A stretch of DNA of 34,483 bases from Desulfobacterales bacterium. GTDB lineage: Bacteria; Desulfobacterota; Desulfobacteria; Desulfobacterales; UBA2174_A. Below are positions 9,701-16,910 of this stretch, piece after piece (position 1 is the first letter of the stretch; each line of letters opens with the position of its first letter). Location of the stretch: the NCBI GenBank assembly GCA_025454075.1, contig JALOPD010000020.1, positions 1 through 34,483 on the forward strand, read 5' to 3'. A program made the translations under genes and the position numbers. The notes beneath the pieces were generated by a model, which searched no databases, was not told the origin of the DNA, and saw only the letters and a list, made by a program, of their open reading frames with translations.

Positions 9701-9864
9701 CCGCGGGCGTGATGACCCGGTTGGAAGCCTACCGACACGTCATCGCCAACTCCCTGCGGAAAAACCAGAGCCCCAAGCCCGCGCTCCGCCGGCCGGACCG
9801 GCGGAACCCACAGCCGGCCGCCGCAGCGCCCGAGGAAACCGTCATGGCCATGTGCTCGCAATGA
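6727..9864 (+). CDS. Tandem BcrAD/BadFG activator ATPase fused to a dehydratase-like cysteine-rich domain
   Basis: 1045 residues; AAGGAGG six bases before the ATG fixes this start over an earlier in-frame ATG at 6640. Two ASKHA ATPase domains follow each other: residues about 14-300 (YAGIDAGSVSVNG, MGGQDTALMQI, CASGTGSF) and about 340-610 (GILGIDIGSTSTKYAL, IGGQDSKYI, CAAGTGSF). In the HgdC/CompA-type activators two Cys per subunit hold one [4Fe-4S] between two subunits; here both domains keep both, Cys143/Cys198 and Cys466/Cys506, so one chain could form the cluster as a pseudo-dimer. The region from about 610 has more Cys motifs (ETCFPVKVSHGH, GCYCPMVQG, NFGCGADSF) and matches the COG3580/DUF2229 type. 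Such proteins couple ATP to low-potential electron transfer; the substrate of this one is unknown. Confidence 0.88.
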   Translation: MTPPKEDPDTSGGRLYAGIDAGSVSVNGILIDAQKRIIHESPYQRHFGEVEKTVAALVDGLYAQFGPERIAGAAFTGSHGKLLSERTGAPYEFEIISQVLGAIHIRPDVRTIIGMGGQDTALMQIGHAPSGWELEFFNTNGPCASGTGSFIDQQAERLAMAMYERRGEHRQRPVDIVLADFIALGMKSRQPASVACRCTVFTKSDMIHLQNKGERLEAIIHGLHVGNARNYISTIVSNRALHDPILFIGGLSLNRLQVKALQDYFPGLEVPPRSTSIGALGAALHGLALGSTAKVDPADLTAPCRRLAAAVPVGLKLELRRTAFPETNDVPLRPTGRRLRGILGIDIGSTSTKYALIDERGRMVHKRYIPTQGKPVEAVQALLEHLHAQLGSTLEVAGVATTGSGRNVAGDFLKADLVIDEITAHARGAVAIDPTVDTIFEIGGQDSKYISIGNTHPLDFDMNKVCAAGTGSFLHELANKHGIDIVGEFQEVALASKTPVKLAERCTVFMESDLMSYHQKGAAREDLIAGLCYAIVHNYLNRVVGKRRIGERVMFLGGPSLNKAVVAAFENVLGRGLLVPKHREVLGAFGAAVCLQESMRAAPGRQSLFRGIESALADRMDCVEKVCRADSRCHNQCKLKIYRFGERKSVWGGECGRYETARRDVVRKEDFFAVRRHIWEEHMAGVYETLPDSPRMEADGRPTVGMLRALYGLQASVLWAHFFDRLGFRLVLTPPTDEEISKMGIEAMLAETCFPVKVSHGHARALLGKTRHLFMPTPVDMATPNPAERGCYCPMVQGNTFMIRAALGIGSSSVLNPRLRLKSDPDILALDLHEQMGGRLGVGKPELRDALRHAMEKQQQFVEALHRRGAEAMRSHRPDEPLVVVTGRPYNLYDERLNLRLGQSLAKIGVTALPMDFIDVSVVDLAEFSSMYWGLGAQILRTAKLISAAPHLFGLHLTNFGCGADSFIEHFYKHIMGGKASLILELDEHSAAAGVMTRLEAYRHVIANSLRKNQSPKPALRRPDRRNPQPAAAAPEETVMAMCSQ

Positions 9865-9894
9865 GACGGCCGAAAGCTTCGAAGGGAGGGTCTC

Positions 9895-11283
9895 GTGAAA
9901 ATGAATGTTGAAAATAAACTTAGCGCTGCGCCGCCCGCTTACGCCACTCTGGGCAAGGTCGGCCTGCGGGGCAGAACCTTTCTGATACCCGAGATGAACA
10001 GGGTCGCCTCTCATCTGATTGCCGCCGGCGTCAGGTCCTTCGGGGTCCAGGCGCAGGTGCTGAAGACCTATCGGGGGCTGGATCACGGCAAGAAGTACAC
10101 CTCGGGCAAGGAGTGCTACCCGTGCCTGGTCACCCTGGGGGACCTGCTGCATTTCGTCGAAGAGGAGCGAATGCGCCTGGGGGATGGTTTCAACGCGGGC
10201 GATTACGTCTATTTCATGCCCGAGTCGGACGGCCCCTGCCGGTTCGGGCTCTACAACAAGTACCAGCGGATCGTGCTGGACTCCCTGCCGGGCTTGAAAA
10301 CGCTCAATATCGGCGCGGTGACCACAACCGACAGCTACTCGCCGGACGGCTTCATCGAACCGGAAAACGCCGGCTCTTTGAAGAAGGCGGCCTACCTCGC
10401 GACCGTGGTCGCCGACATCCTGGAGCGCCTCACCTGGCGGGTCAGGCCCTATGAAAAGGAACCCGGGCGAACGGATGCCCTCGTCGACGACGCCGTTCGA
10501 TGCCTGATCGAAACCTTTGAAAAACACGGAGCCCGCGATCCCTATGAGCCGGTCATGGCCGAGCTGGATGCCGTTCTCCGGGAAGCCGGTGGCATCATCG
10601 ACCCGCGGGTTCCGCCCAAGCCGCGCATCGGGGTCGTCGGCGAAGTGTTTCTCCGGATGCACGCGGACTCCAACCAGCACCTGATCCGGGTCCTTGAAAA
10701 ATACGGGGCGGAAGTCGTCAACGCGTCCATGGCCGAGTGGATGAACTACGTGAGCTACGAGGGGCTGAGAGTTGCGAAAAGAAACCTGCGGTTGAACCTC
10801 AAACTGCTGCGGCTGTCCCGCGCCATGAGCGCCGGCAGAGACGTGCTGCGCTTCGGCCTGACCCTTCTCTACCAGGAGAGGACCCAGCAGAAAATCTTCA
10901 GGCGGGCCCAGCGTCTCCTCGACCTGGCCGGGGACCACAAAATCCGCCACCTGGAGCGCATCCTGGAAAAGTCGGACCTGTTCTCTTTCGACATCACCAC
11001 CGAGTCCTGCGTGAGCATCCCGAGCATCCTGCACTGCGCCGCGGACGGCTACCACGGCGTCGTCAACGTCTACCCCTTCACCTGCATGCCCAGCACCACC
11101 ACCTCGGCCGTGGTGCGGCCGCTGATGAACGACCGGCGGTTCCCTTTCCTGGACACGCCCTATGACGGCAGTTCCCAGCCCGGCCGAGAGGCCGCCATTC
11201 GCACCTTCATGTACCAGGCGCAGCAGCACATGGAGCGCAACGGCCGCAAAAACGGAAGCTGCCTCCGGCGGATTGTAAACTGA
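9895..11283 (+). CDS. Dehydratase-like companion of the activator ATPase (COG3581 type)
   Basis: 462 residues, 30 bases after the activator gene and led by GGGAGG; start is GTG 9895 or ATG 9901. It resembles the region that in many anaerobes is fused to the C terminus of the same tandem activator protein, so here a normally single polypeptide appears split in two. Conserved-looking Cys motifs are KECYPCLVTLGD (Cys74, Cys77), ESDGPCRFG (Cys113), TTESCVSIPS and YPFTCMPST, suited to iron-sulfur ligation as in 2-hydroxyacyl-CoA dehydratase subunits and double-cubane cluster proteins. No membrane segments or signal. It likely forms a complex with the upstream protein; reaction unknown. Confidence 0.82.
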   Translation: MKMNVENKLSAAPPAYATLGKVGLRGRTFLIPEMNRVASHLIAAGVRSFGVQAQVLKTYRGLDHGKKYTSGKECYPCLVTLGDLLHFVEEERMRLGDGFNAGDYVYFMPESDGPCRFGLYNKYQRIVLDSLPGLKTLNIGAVTTTDSYSPDGFIEPENAGSLKKAAYLATVVADILERLTWRVRPYEKEPGRTDALVDDAVRCLIETFEKHGARDPYEPVMAELDAVLREAGGIIDPRVPPKPRIGVVGEVFLRMHADSNQHLIRVLEKYGAEVVNASMAEWMNYVSYEGLRVAKRNLRLNLKLLRLSRAMSAGRDVLRFGLTLLYQERTQQKIFRRAQRLLDLAGDHKIRHLERILEKSDLFSFDITTESCVSIPSILHCAADGYHGVVNVYPFTCMPSTTTSAVVRPLMNDRRFPFLDTPYDGSSQPGREAAIRTFMYQAQQHMERNGRKNGSCLRRIVN

Positions 11284-11325
11284 GGTTGCAGCTTTCCAAG
11301 CCGGCATCGCTGTCTGAACAGTTCC

Positions 11326-11490
11326 CTACATGGGACGGCCGACATTTTGACGTTTGGGCTCTGGGAGGCCGTCGGCACTCCCACGGAATACGTTTTCAGC
11401 GGCACGAAAACGATCGTCCTGGTCACTTACAACCGCGACGAGCGTGTGGAAACCGTCGAATACTACAAGGGAGGAGAGCAGGGCAAGTGA
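11326..11490 (+). pseudogene. C-terminal fragment of a small, probably lipoprotein-like gene lacking its start
   Basis: A frame ending in TGA at 11488-11490 reads ADILTFGLWEAVGTPTEY then VFSGTKTIVLVTYNRDERVE and ends VEYYKGGEQGK. The text has real-protein character (GxPTE followed by a beta-hairpin such as TIVLVTYNRDERVETVEYY) resembling small BamE/SmpA-like or related outer-membrane lipoproteins. There is no ATG or GTG with a ribosome site, no signal peptide, and the frame runs back directly into the stop codon of the preceding gene. It therefore looks like the remnant of a gene whose 5' part was lost. TTG at 11347 is the only nearby alternative start. The family assignment is tentative. Confidence 0.45.
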
Positions 11491-11521
11491 TGCACCCTGC
11501 GGTCCGGGAGCCGGGCACCGC

Positions 11522-13537
11522 TCAATTTTGACCTTTGAATCTCACCAGGACCTCATCGGTCTCCACCGCCTGACCGGGGGCCGCCAGCACCTCCTCGACC
11601 TCGCCGTCGCAGGGCGAGGCGACGAAGCTCTCCATCTTCATGGATTCGATGCACACCAGGTCCTGGCCGCGGTGCACGCGGTCGCCCTTTTGGACGCGCA
11701 CGTCCACCACCAATCCCGGCATCGGGCAGAGCAGCACATTCTCCAGGGTTTCGTCGCGCGGGGCGGGCATGTGCCTGGCAAGTTCCCATTCCCTGGGGGA
11801 GAAGACCTCGAAGACACGGGCCGTGCCGCAGAAGGCGACCCCGAAAAAGCTGTACTGGTAATACAGGCGGAACATGTGCGACCGGCCGTCGATCTTCAGC
11901 ATGAGCCGGCGCCGGTAGAACTCGAACTCGGGGGTCGTCACCGCGTAGGAGTGCCCGTCGACGCTGACGGTCCAGGCGTGCGGCGGCGGGTCCTTGCGCA
12001 GGCAGATCTCGAAGAGATCCCGGCCGCAGCGGACTTTGTAAGGATGGCAGTCCTTGGGCTCGTGGGCCGGCCCGACCTGGGTGGCCATGGGCTTGAGGGA
12101 TTCGCGGGTCAGGCTCTGGCGGTTGTGGTAGACGATCGTCGCCGCCATGGCCATGTAATGCAGCCGCTCTGCGGGCGGGGCGAGCTTCGGCAGCCCCTTT
12201 TCGAAATGGGCGTCGATGAAGCCCGTGGACAAGCGGCCCTCGCTGAAAGCCGGGTGGGTCAGGACGGCATTGGCGAAATCCACGTTGGTGGCAAGCCCCT
12301 CGATGTGGTAACCGTTCAGCGCCCGCACCAGGGCGTCGATCGCGGCTTGCCGTGTTTCGCCCCAGGCGATGACCTTGGCGAGCAGCGAGTCATAGAAGAC
12401 CGAGACGAAGCTGCCGGCTTCGACACCGCTGTCGAGACGGATGTTCGGCCCGCCGGCCGGAGAATAGCGGGTGATCATGCCCGTGGAAGGGAGAAACCCG
12501 CGGGCCGGGTCCTCGGCGCAGACCCGCGCCTCGACGGCCCAGCCCTTCCAGGCGACCTCTTCCTGGCGGAGCGGCAGGGGCTCGCCGGCCGCCACGCGCA
12601 GCTGCAGTTCGACCAGATCCAGGCCGGTCACCATCTCGGTCACGGGGTGCTCCACCTGCAGGCGCGTGTTCATCTCGAGGAAGTAGAAGCCGCCCGTCGG
12701 GTCGAGGATGAACTCGACCGTTCCGGCGTTGACGTAGCCCGCCTCCCGCGCCAGCCGGCAGGCGCACGCGCCCATCCGGCGCCGCAGGTCCGCATCGACC
12801 GCCACCGAGGGGCTCTCCTCGATGACCTTCTGGTAGCGCCGTTGCACCGAGCATTCGCGCTCGCCCAGGTGGATGACCGCGCCGTGCCGGTCGGCCATGA
12901 CCTGGATCTCCACGTGGCGCGCCACCGGAATGTATTTCTCCACGAAGACCCGATCGTCGCCGAAGGCCTTGAGGGTTTCCGCGCGGCCCGCCTGCATGGC
13001 GGCGGCCAGCTCATCCCGCGAAGCGACGATGCGCATGCCTTTGCCCCCGCCGCCGGCGGCGGGCTTCAAGAGGAGCGGGTAGCCGATCCCCTCGGCGGCC
13101 GCCAGCGCGTCGTTTAGATCGTCGATCGATTTGAGAACCCCCGGGACCACCGGCACCCCGGCCTCGGCCGCCAGCGCCTTCGAAGCGACCTTGTCTCCCA
13201 AGGTGGCGATGGCGGCGGCCGGCGGCCCGATGAAGGCGAGGCCCGCGCGGGCGACCATCTCCGCAAAAGCGGGGTTCTCCGAAAGAAATCCGTAGCCGGG
13301 GTGGATGGCCGCGCACCCGCGGGCGAGCGCGGCCTCGAGGATCTTTTCCTTGACGAGGTAGGACTGGTCCGAGCGCGAAGGGCCGATGAAAACAGCCTCG
13401 TCCGCCGCCTGCACGTGCAGGGAGCGGGCGTCGATGTCCGAGTGCACGGCCACGGTGCGGACCCCCATGCGCCTGCAGGTCCGGGCGATGCGGACGGCGA
13501 TCTCCCCGCGGTTGGCAATCAGGATTTTTTCAAACAC
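11522..13537 (-). CDS. Acyl-CoA carboxylase biotin carboxylase/BCCP subunit (propionyl- or acetyl-CoA carboxylase alpha)
   Basis: 671 residues starting at a GTG with GAGGGGG upstream. Biotin carboxylase domain at 1-450: MFEKILIANRGEIAVRIART, the ATP-grasp Gly loop KPAAGGGGKGMR and EMNTRLQVEHPVTE. A linker region (about 480-590) resembles the BT domain of propionyl-CoA carboxylase alpha. The biotinyl domain ends the protein with the biotin-accepting Lys634 in IESMKMES, 37 residues from the C terminus. It carboxylates biotin with ATP and bicarbonate and hands CO2 to the carboxyltransferase encoded just upstream (9-base gap). Domain layout favours PCC/MCC-type over bacterial AccC. Likely role: propionyl-CoA to methylmalonyl-CoA, or the reverse, in propionate or odd-chain metabolism. 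Confidence 0.92.
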   Translation of the reverse strand: MFEKILIANRGEIAVRIARTCRRMGVRTVAVHSDIDARSLHVQAADEAVFIGPSRSDQSYLVKEKILEAALARGCAAIHPGYGFLSENPAFAEMVARAGLAFIGPPAAAIATLGDKVASKALAAEAGVPVVPGVLKSIDDLNDALAAAEGIGYPLLLKPAAGGGGKGMRIVASRDELAAAMQAGRAETLKAFGDDRVFVEKYIPVARHVEIQVMADRHGAVIHLGERECSVQRRYQKVIEESPSVAVDADLRRRMGACACRLAREAGYVNAGTVEFILDPTGGFYFLEMNTRLQVEHPVTEMVTGLDLVELQLRVAAGEPLPLRQEEVAWKGWAVEARVCAEDPARGFLPSTGMITRYSPAGGPNIRLDSGVEAGSFVSVFYDSLLAKVIAWGETRQAAIDALVRALNGYHIEGLATNVDFANAVLTHPAFSEGRLSTGFIDAHFEKGLPKLAPPAERLHYMAMAATIVYHNRQSLTRESLKPMATQVGPAHEPKDCHPYKVRCGRDLFEICLRKDPPPHAWTVSVDGHSYAVTTPEFEFYRRRLMLKIDGRSHMFRLYYQYSFFGVAFCGTARVFEVFSPREWELARHMPAPRDETLENVLLCPMPGLVVDVRVQKGDRVHRGQDLVCIESMKMESFVASPCDGEVEEVLAAPGQAVETDEVLVRFKGQN

Positions 13538-13546
13538 GGCCCCCCC

Positions 13547-15175
13547 TCACAATGGAATGTTCCCATGCTTGCGGTTCGGTCGCGCCGTCCGCTTGCTTTC
13601 CAGAAACTGCAGGCTGCGGATCAGCCGCTGGCGGGTGGTGCGCGGGAAGATCACGTCGTCGATGTAGCCCCGCTTGGCGGCCAGAAAGGGATTGGCGAAG
13701 GTTTTGCGGTAGTGATCGGTCTTCTGGGAGAGCAGGGTTTCCGGGTCGGCGGCCGCCGCGATCTCCTGCCGGTAGATCACCTCCGCCGCCCCCTTGGGCC
13801 CCAGCACGGCGATTTCCGCCGTGGGCCAGGCATAGTTGATGTCCCCGCCGATGTGCTTGGAGTTCATCACGATGTAAGCCCCACCGTAGGCCTTGCGCAG
13901 GATGACCGTGATGCGGGGCACGGCGGCCTCGACGAAGGCGTAGAGCAGCTTGGCACCGTGGCGGATGATGCCGCCGGACTCCTGCTCCGGGCCGGGCATG
14001 AAGCCGGGGACATCCACGAAACAGACGAGCGGGATGTTGAAGGCGTCGCAGAAGCGCACAAAGCGCGCGGCCTTGGCCGAGGCATGGATGTCGAGCACAC
14101 CGGCCAGCACGGCCGGCTGGTTCGCGATCAGCCCCACGGTTTGGCCCCCCAGCCGGCCGAACCCGCAGAGGATGTTGCGGGCGAAATGCGCCTGGATCTC
14201 CATGAACTCGGCCCCGTCCATGATGCTGTGGATGAGGACCTTCATGTCGTAGGTCTGGTTGGGGTTGGCCGGGACCAGGAAGTCGAGCGCGGGGTCGGTG
14301 CGTTCCAGCGGGTCGCGTAGGTCCAGGATCGGCGGCTTCTGGCGGTTGTTGGAGGGCAGGTAGTTGATCAGGCGCCGGACCTCCCGCAGGCAGAGAATGT
14401 CGTTCGGCAGGACGAAGTGGGCGACCCCGCTCTTTTCGCGGTGGATGCGGGCGCCGCCGAGTTCCGCCGAGGTGATCTCCTGGTGGGTGACCGTCTTCAC
14501 GACGTTGGGGCCGGTGACGAACATGAACGCGGTGTTCTCCACCATGAAGACGAAGTCCGTGATGGCGGGGCTGTAGACCGCACCGCCGGCGCACGGGCCC
14601 ATGATGCAGGAGATCTGGGGCACCACCCCGCTCGCCTGCACGTTGCGGTTGAAGATCTCGCCGTAGGCGGCGAGGGCATCGACCCCCTCCTGGATGCGCG
14701 CCCCGCCCGAGTCGTTGAGCCCGATGATGGGGGACCCCACGCGCACGGCGTGGTCCATGACCTTGCTGATTTTCTGGGAGTGGGCCTCGCCGAGGGAGCC
14801 GCCGATGACGGTGAAGTCCTGGCTGAAGACGAAGACCTCGCGGCCGTCGATGGTGCCGTGGCCGGTGATCACCCCGTCGCCGGGGTAGCGCCGCTCCTGT
14901 TCGGTGTAGCCGCCCCGGCCGGTCTTTAAAATGTCGAACTCCTCGAAGGAGCCCTCGTCCAGCAGGAGGTCGATGCGCTCGCGAGCCGTGAGCTTGCCGC
15001 GGCGGTGCTGGTCGTCGACCCGCGCGGCGCCGCCGGCCTGAAACGCCTCGTTCTTCATGGACTCGAGATCGGCGAGGTTGCTCTGCAGGCCGCCTCCGGC
15101 CGGCGCACCGGCCTCCGCCTGCTGCAGCCGCCGCGCCAGTTGGGGTCCTTCCGGCAAGGGATGCTTCGGTTCCAT
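13547..15175 (-). CDS. Acyl-CoA carboxylase carboxyltransferase subunit (propionyl-CoA carboxylase beta / MmdA family)
   Basis: 542 residues, the standard length for PccB/MmdA. Crotonase-like halves are visible: the N half with GKLTARERIDLL, SQDFTVIGGSLGEAH and GLNDSGGARIQEGV (oxyanion region), the C half with FVDVPGFMPG, GGIIRHGAKLLYAF and RKAYGGAYIVMNSK. The C terminus RTTRQRLIRSLQFLESK is typical of the propionyl-CoA type. GAGGAGG lies at good spacing before the ATG. It is first in a two-gene unit with the biotin carboxylase subunit. MmdA of a sodium-pumping decarboxylase is the alternative, but no membrane beta subunit is nearby. Confidence 0.92.
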   Translation of the reverse strand: MEPKHPLPEGPQLARRLQQAEAGAPAGGGLQSNLADLESMKNEAFQAGGAARVDDQHRRGKLTARERIDLLLDEGSFEEFDILKTGRGGYTEQERRYPGDGVITGHGTIDGREVFVFSQDFTVIGGSLGEAHSQKISKVMDHAVRVGSPIIGLNDSGGARIQEGVDALAAYGEIFNRNVQASGVVPQISCIMGPCAGGAVYSPAITDFVFMVENTAFMFVTGPNVVKTVTHQEITSAELGGARIHREKSGVAHFVLPNDILCLREVRRLINYLPSNNRQKPPILDLRDPLERTDPALDFLVPANPNQTYDMKVLIHSIMDGAEFMEIQAHFARNILCGFGRLGGQTVGLIANQPAVLAGVLDIHASAKAARFVRFCDAFNIPLVCFVDVPGFMPGPEQESGGIIRHGAKLLYAFVEAAVPRITVILRKAYGGAYIVMNSKHIGGDINYAWPTAEIAVLGPKGAAEVIYRQEIAAAADPETLLSQKTDHYRKTFANPFLAAKRGYIDDVIFPRTTRQRLIRSLQFLESKRTARPNRKHGNIPL

Positions 15176-15244
15176 GGCGCCTCCTCAAGTTGAGGCTGAC
15201 ATCTTCGCTGAAATGAATTCGAGGGTCAAATGATTTCTAAGGAA

Positions 15245-15356
15245 ACAGTTTTAAGTTTTTAGTGTTAAGCAGATGAAAAACCAATCTTAATTATTGGCAA
15301 ACGGATCCGCACGGACTGCTTTTGCTTAAAACTTAAAACCTAAAACTTGACACTTC
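15245..15356. repeat. AT-rich imperfect inverted repeat of TTAAAAC-like words
   Basis: The 184-base gap between the carboxylase genes and the polX remnant contains AGTTTTAAGTTTTTAGTG (about 15248-15265), and on its other side CTTAAAACTTAAAACCTAAA (from about 15325), an imperfect inverted match. Composition is very different from the flanking GC-rich genes. A related AT-rich run of GTTTAAA words occurs at 33750-33770. No ribosome site precedes the following ATG. Confidence 0.5.
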
Positions 15357-15359
15357 GTT

Positions 15360-15803
15360 ATGACCGTCAGAAATACCGACATCGCCGATATTTTTGAACG
15401 GATGGCCGACTGGCTCGAGATCGAAGGTGAAAACCCCTTCAAGATCGGGGCTTATCGCAATGCCAACCGGCGCATCGGCCGCCAACGCGGGCTCAAGATC
15501 AACGAGCGCGACCCTTACGAAGTCGACATGGCGGCCGTGGTCCACAAGGCCAAGGAGCGCGGGTGCTGCCTAAAGCTGAACGCCAACCCCCAGCGGCTCG
15601 ACCTCACCGACGCGTGCTGCCGGATGGCCAAGGAGGCCGGGGTTCTCGTCGCCATCGACACGGATGCCCACAGTACGTCCGAGTTCGGCCAGCTGCACTA
15701 CGGCATCGGCCAGGCGCGCAGGGGGTGGCTGGAAAAGAAAGATGTGCTGAACACGCGGACGCTCGACGAATTGTTGAAGCTGTTGAAGCGGACGATGGGG
15801 TAA
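15360..15803 (+). pseudogene. polX: Internally deleted DNA polymerase X (PolX) remnant
   Basis: 147 residues in one open frame. Residues 1-38 ([20 protein letters not shown], then [11 protein letters not shown]) are the start of the helix-hairpin-helix/polymerase region of bacterial PolX. Residues about 44-147 ([58 protein letters not shown]) are the end of its PHP exonuclease domain. Family members are about 570 residues, so roughly 430 residues, including the whole nucleotidyltransferase core, are missing, yet the frame is kept. A Lys replaces the usual Glu in the ALEINANP-type motif. No ribosome site is visible. A repair function is lost; whether the mini-protein is made is unknown. Confidence 0.75.
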
Positions 15804-15872
15804 CCCGGCGGAGGGCTCGACCACGGATGTGGGCCTCTGCCGCATGTCCCGAGCCGCCACGGCCCGGTCGAC

Positions 15873-16361
15873 CTATTTTTCCTTTTTCCGTATGCCGCTG
15901 ACGCGTGCGCGCAGGTCTTCATAGCGCTTGGGGTCGAAGGCGTTGATCTCCTGCGCGTGCAGGCGGTAGATTTTCAGGCAGAGGTTGGCATCCGCGGCGT
16001 CGCGATGGGCGACGGCGACGTCGATGCAGCGCAGGTTGTCGCGGATGGATTTCTCGTAGAGCTGCTTGCGCAGGTCCTCGTAGAGCTTGCGGTCGAAATT
16101 GCCCGCCTCGACGGCGCTGATCTTCCACACATTGAGCGCGACCTTGGCGTTGTAAAAGGCGTCGTCCTGGATCGATTTTTTGGCGAGCGACAGGTTGATC
16201 GCGGCATCGCGCTCCAGCTCCCGCTGGCGCGCGGCGTCGGGCTGGATCACCGGCGCCGCCGGCTTGGCCGCCTGGCCGCCGGCATCGGGGGCCGCCAGCG
16301 CAACCAGCATCAGCGCCAGGGCGGCGGCCCGGACCCGTTTTCGGCTTTTGGAAGGGATCAT
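15873..16361 (-). CDS. Secreted hypothetical protein, helical
   Basis: 162 residues. The N terminus has a KSRKR basic stretch, a hydrophobic core (AAALALMLVALAA) and a likely signal peptidase site near GGQA, so it is probably periplasmic. The rest is charged and helical, with two similar segments (NFDRKLYEDLRKQLYEKSIR and AFDPKRYEDLRARVSGIRKK) that suggest an internal repeat. No known family is recognised. Its ATG overlaps the stop of the Nudix gene (ATGA), implying translational coupling, but no functional link is evident. Confidence 0.72.
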   Translation of the reverse strand: MIPSKSRKRVRAAALALMLVALAAPDAGGQAAKPAAPVIQPDAARQRELERDAAINLSLAKKSIQDDAFYNAKVALNVWKISAVEAGNFDRKLYEDLRKQLYEKSIRDNLRCIDVAVAHRDAADANLCLKIYRLHAQEINAFDPKRYEDLRARVSGIRKKEK

Positions 16362-16744
16362 GCCGTCTTCCGCAGTTTTTCAGTGAAAGGCACGTCGGCC
16401 GGGCAAAACCGGTAGCGGCCGAGGTCCGCGATGGCCACCCAGGCTAGCTCGGCGTGGTCGTTCAGAGACATCTCCCCGACCTCTGCCCGGCGGACGCGGT
16501 ACGCCAGCAGTCGGATGGTCCGGTCTTCGTAGGCGTGGACGCTCTCCCCGAAGAACTCGCCCACCGCGACCCGGATCCCGAGCTCCTCCCGGATCTCGCG
16601 CTCCAGGCACTGCGCGGGGGACTCCCCCGGCCGGACCTTGCCGCCGGGGAACTCCCACAGGCCGGCCTGCGAGGCCCCGGGCCGGCGCCGGGCGATCAGC
16701 ACCCTGCCGTTTTCGATCAGGATAGCCGCCGTGACGTCGATCAT
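16358..16744 (-). CDS. Nudix hydrolase, MutT-like
   Basis: 128 residues from the ATG at 16744; a TTG eight codons upstream is less likely. The Nudix box is complete: G-x5-E-x7-REIREELGI (about residues 35-57), with FPGGKVRPGE before it. The pattern ARRRPGASQAGLWEFPGGK is that of MutT/8-oxo-dGTP diphosphatases, which remove oxidised nucleotides, though substrate range in this family is broad. The start codon overlaps the stop of a short upstream frame, and the stop overlaps the start of the secreted protein gene, so all three are probably co-translated. Confidence 0.88.
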   Translation of the reverse strand: MIDVTAAILIENGRVLIARRRPGASQAGLWEFPGGKVRPGESPAQCLEREIREELGIRVAVGEFFGESVHAYEDRTIRLLAYRVRRAEVGEMSLNDHAELAWVAIADLGRYRFCPADVPFTEKLRKTA

Positions 16745-16881
16745 CGATCCACCACGCCGCGCGCCCAACGGATCACCGGCAGCAGCCGGGGCGGCGACCG
16801 TTTCTCAAGCTCGGGATAGGTGAGCCGGCGGTGCTCATGGTGTTCGGGTCCGCCGATCTGCGGGTTGACGGCGAAAACCAC
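16741..16881 (-). CDS. Short frame coupled to the Nudix gene; small protein or C-terminal gene remnant
   Basis: From a GTG preceded by AGGATCAA, 46 residues are encoded, reading VNPQIGGPEHHEHRRLTYPE and ending LLPVIRWARGVVDR. The TGA overlaps the Nudix ATG as ATGA, a classic coupling junction, and third codon positions are GC-rich as in real genes here. The frame stays open upstream to a stop at 16918-16920 (YYVAQTSQDQVV precedes the GTG) but offers no ATG. It may be a genuine small gene or the tail of a truncated one. Family not recognised. Confidence 0.4.
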   Translation of the reverse strand: MVFAVNPQIGGPEHHEHRRLTYPELEKRSPPRLLPVIRWARGVVDR

Positions 16882-16910
16882 TTGATCCTGCGACGTTTGG
16901 GCGACATAAT
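16882..16910 (+). promoter_or_regulatory. Candidate promoter for cfa
   Basis: TTGATC (16882-16887) and CATAAT (16905-16910) with an ideal 17-base spacer. Transcription would start near 16917 and leave a leader of about 150 bases before the cfa start, within which no gene is seen. Confidence 0.45.

Noticed and set aside
7771..11307. Very long open frame on the minus strand (over 1100 codons) opposite the activator genes
   Set aside because: It mirrors the plus-strand genes, is rich in Arg, His, Val and Gln without any domain, and arises from high GC. The plus strand has clear motifs.
11354..13117. Long plus-strand frame opposite the biotin carboxylase gene
   Set aside because: Shadow of a clear enzyme gene; composition biased to Arg/His/Gly/Val with no recognisable family.
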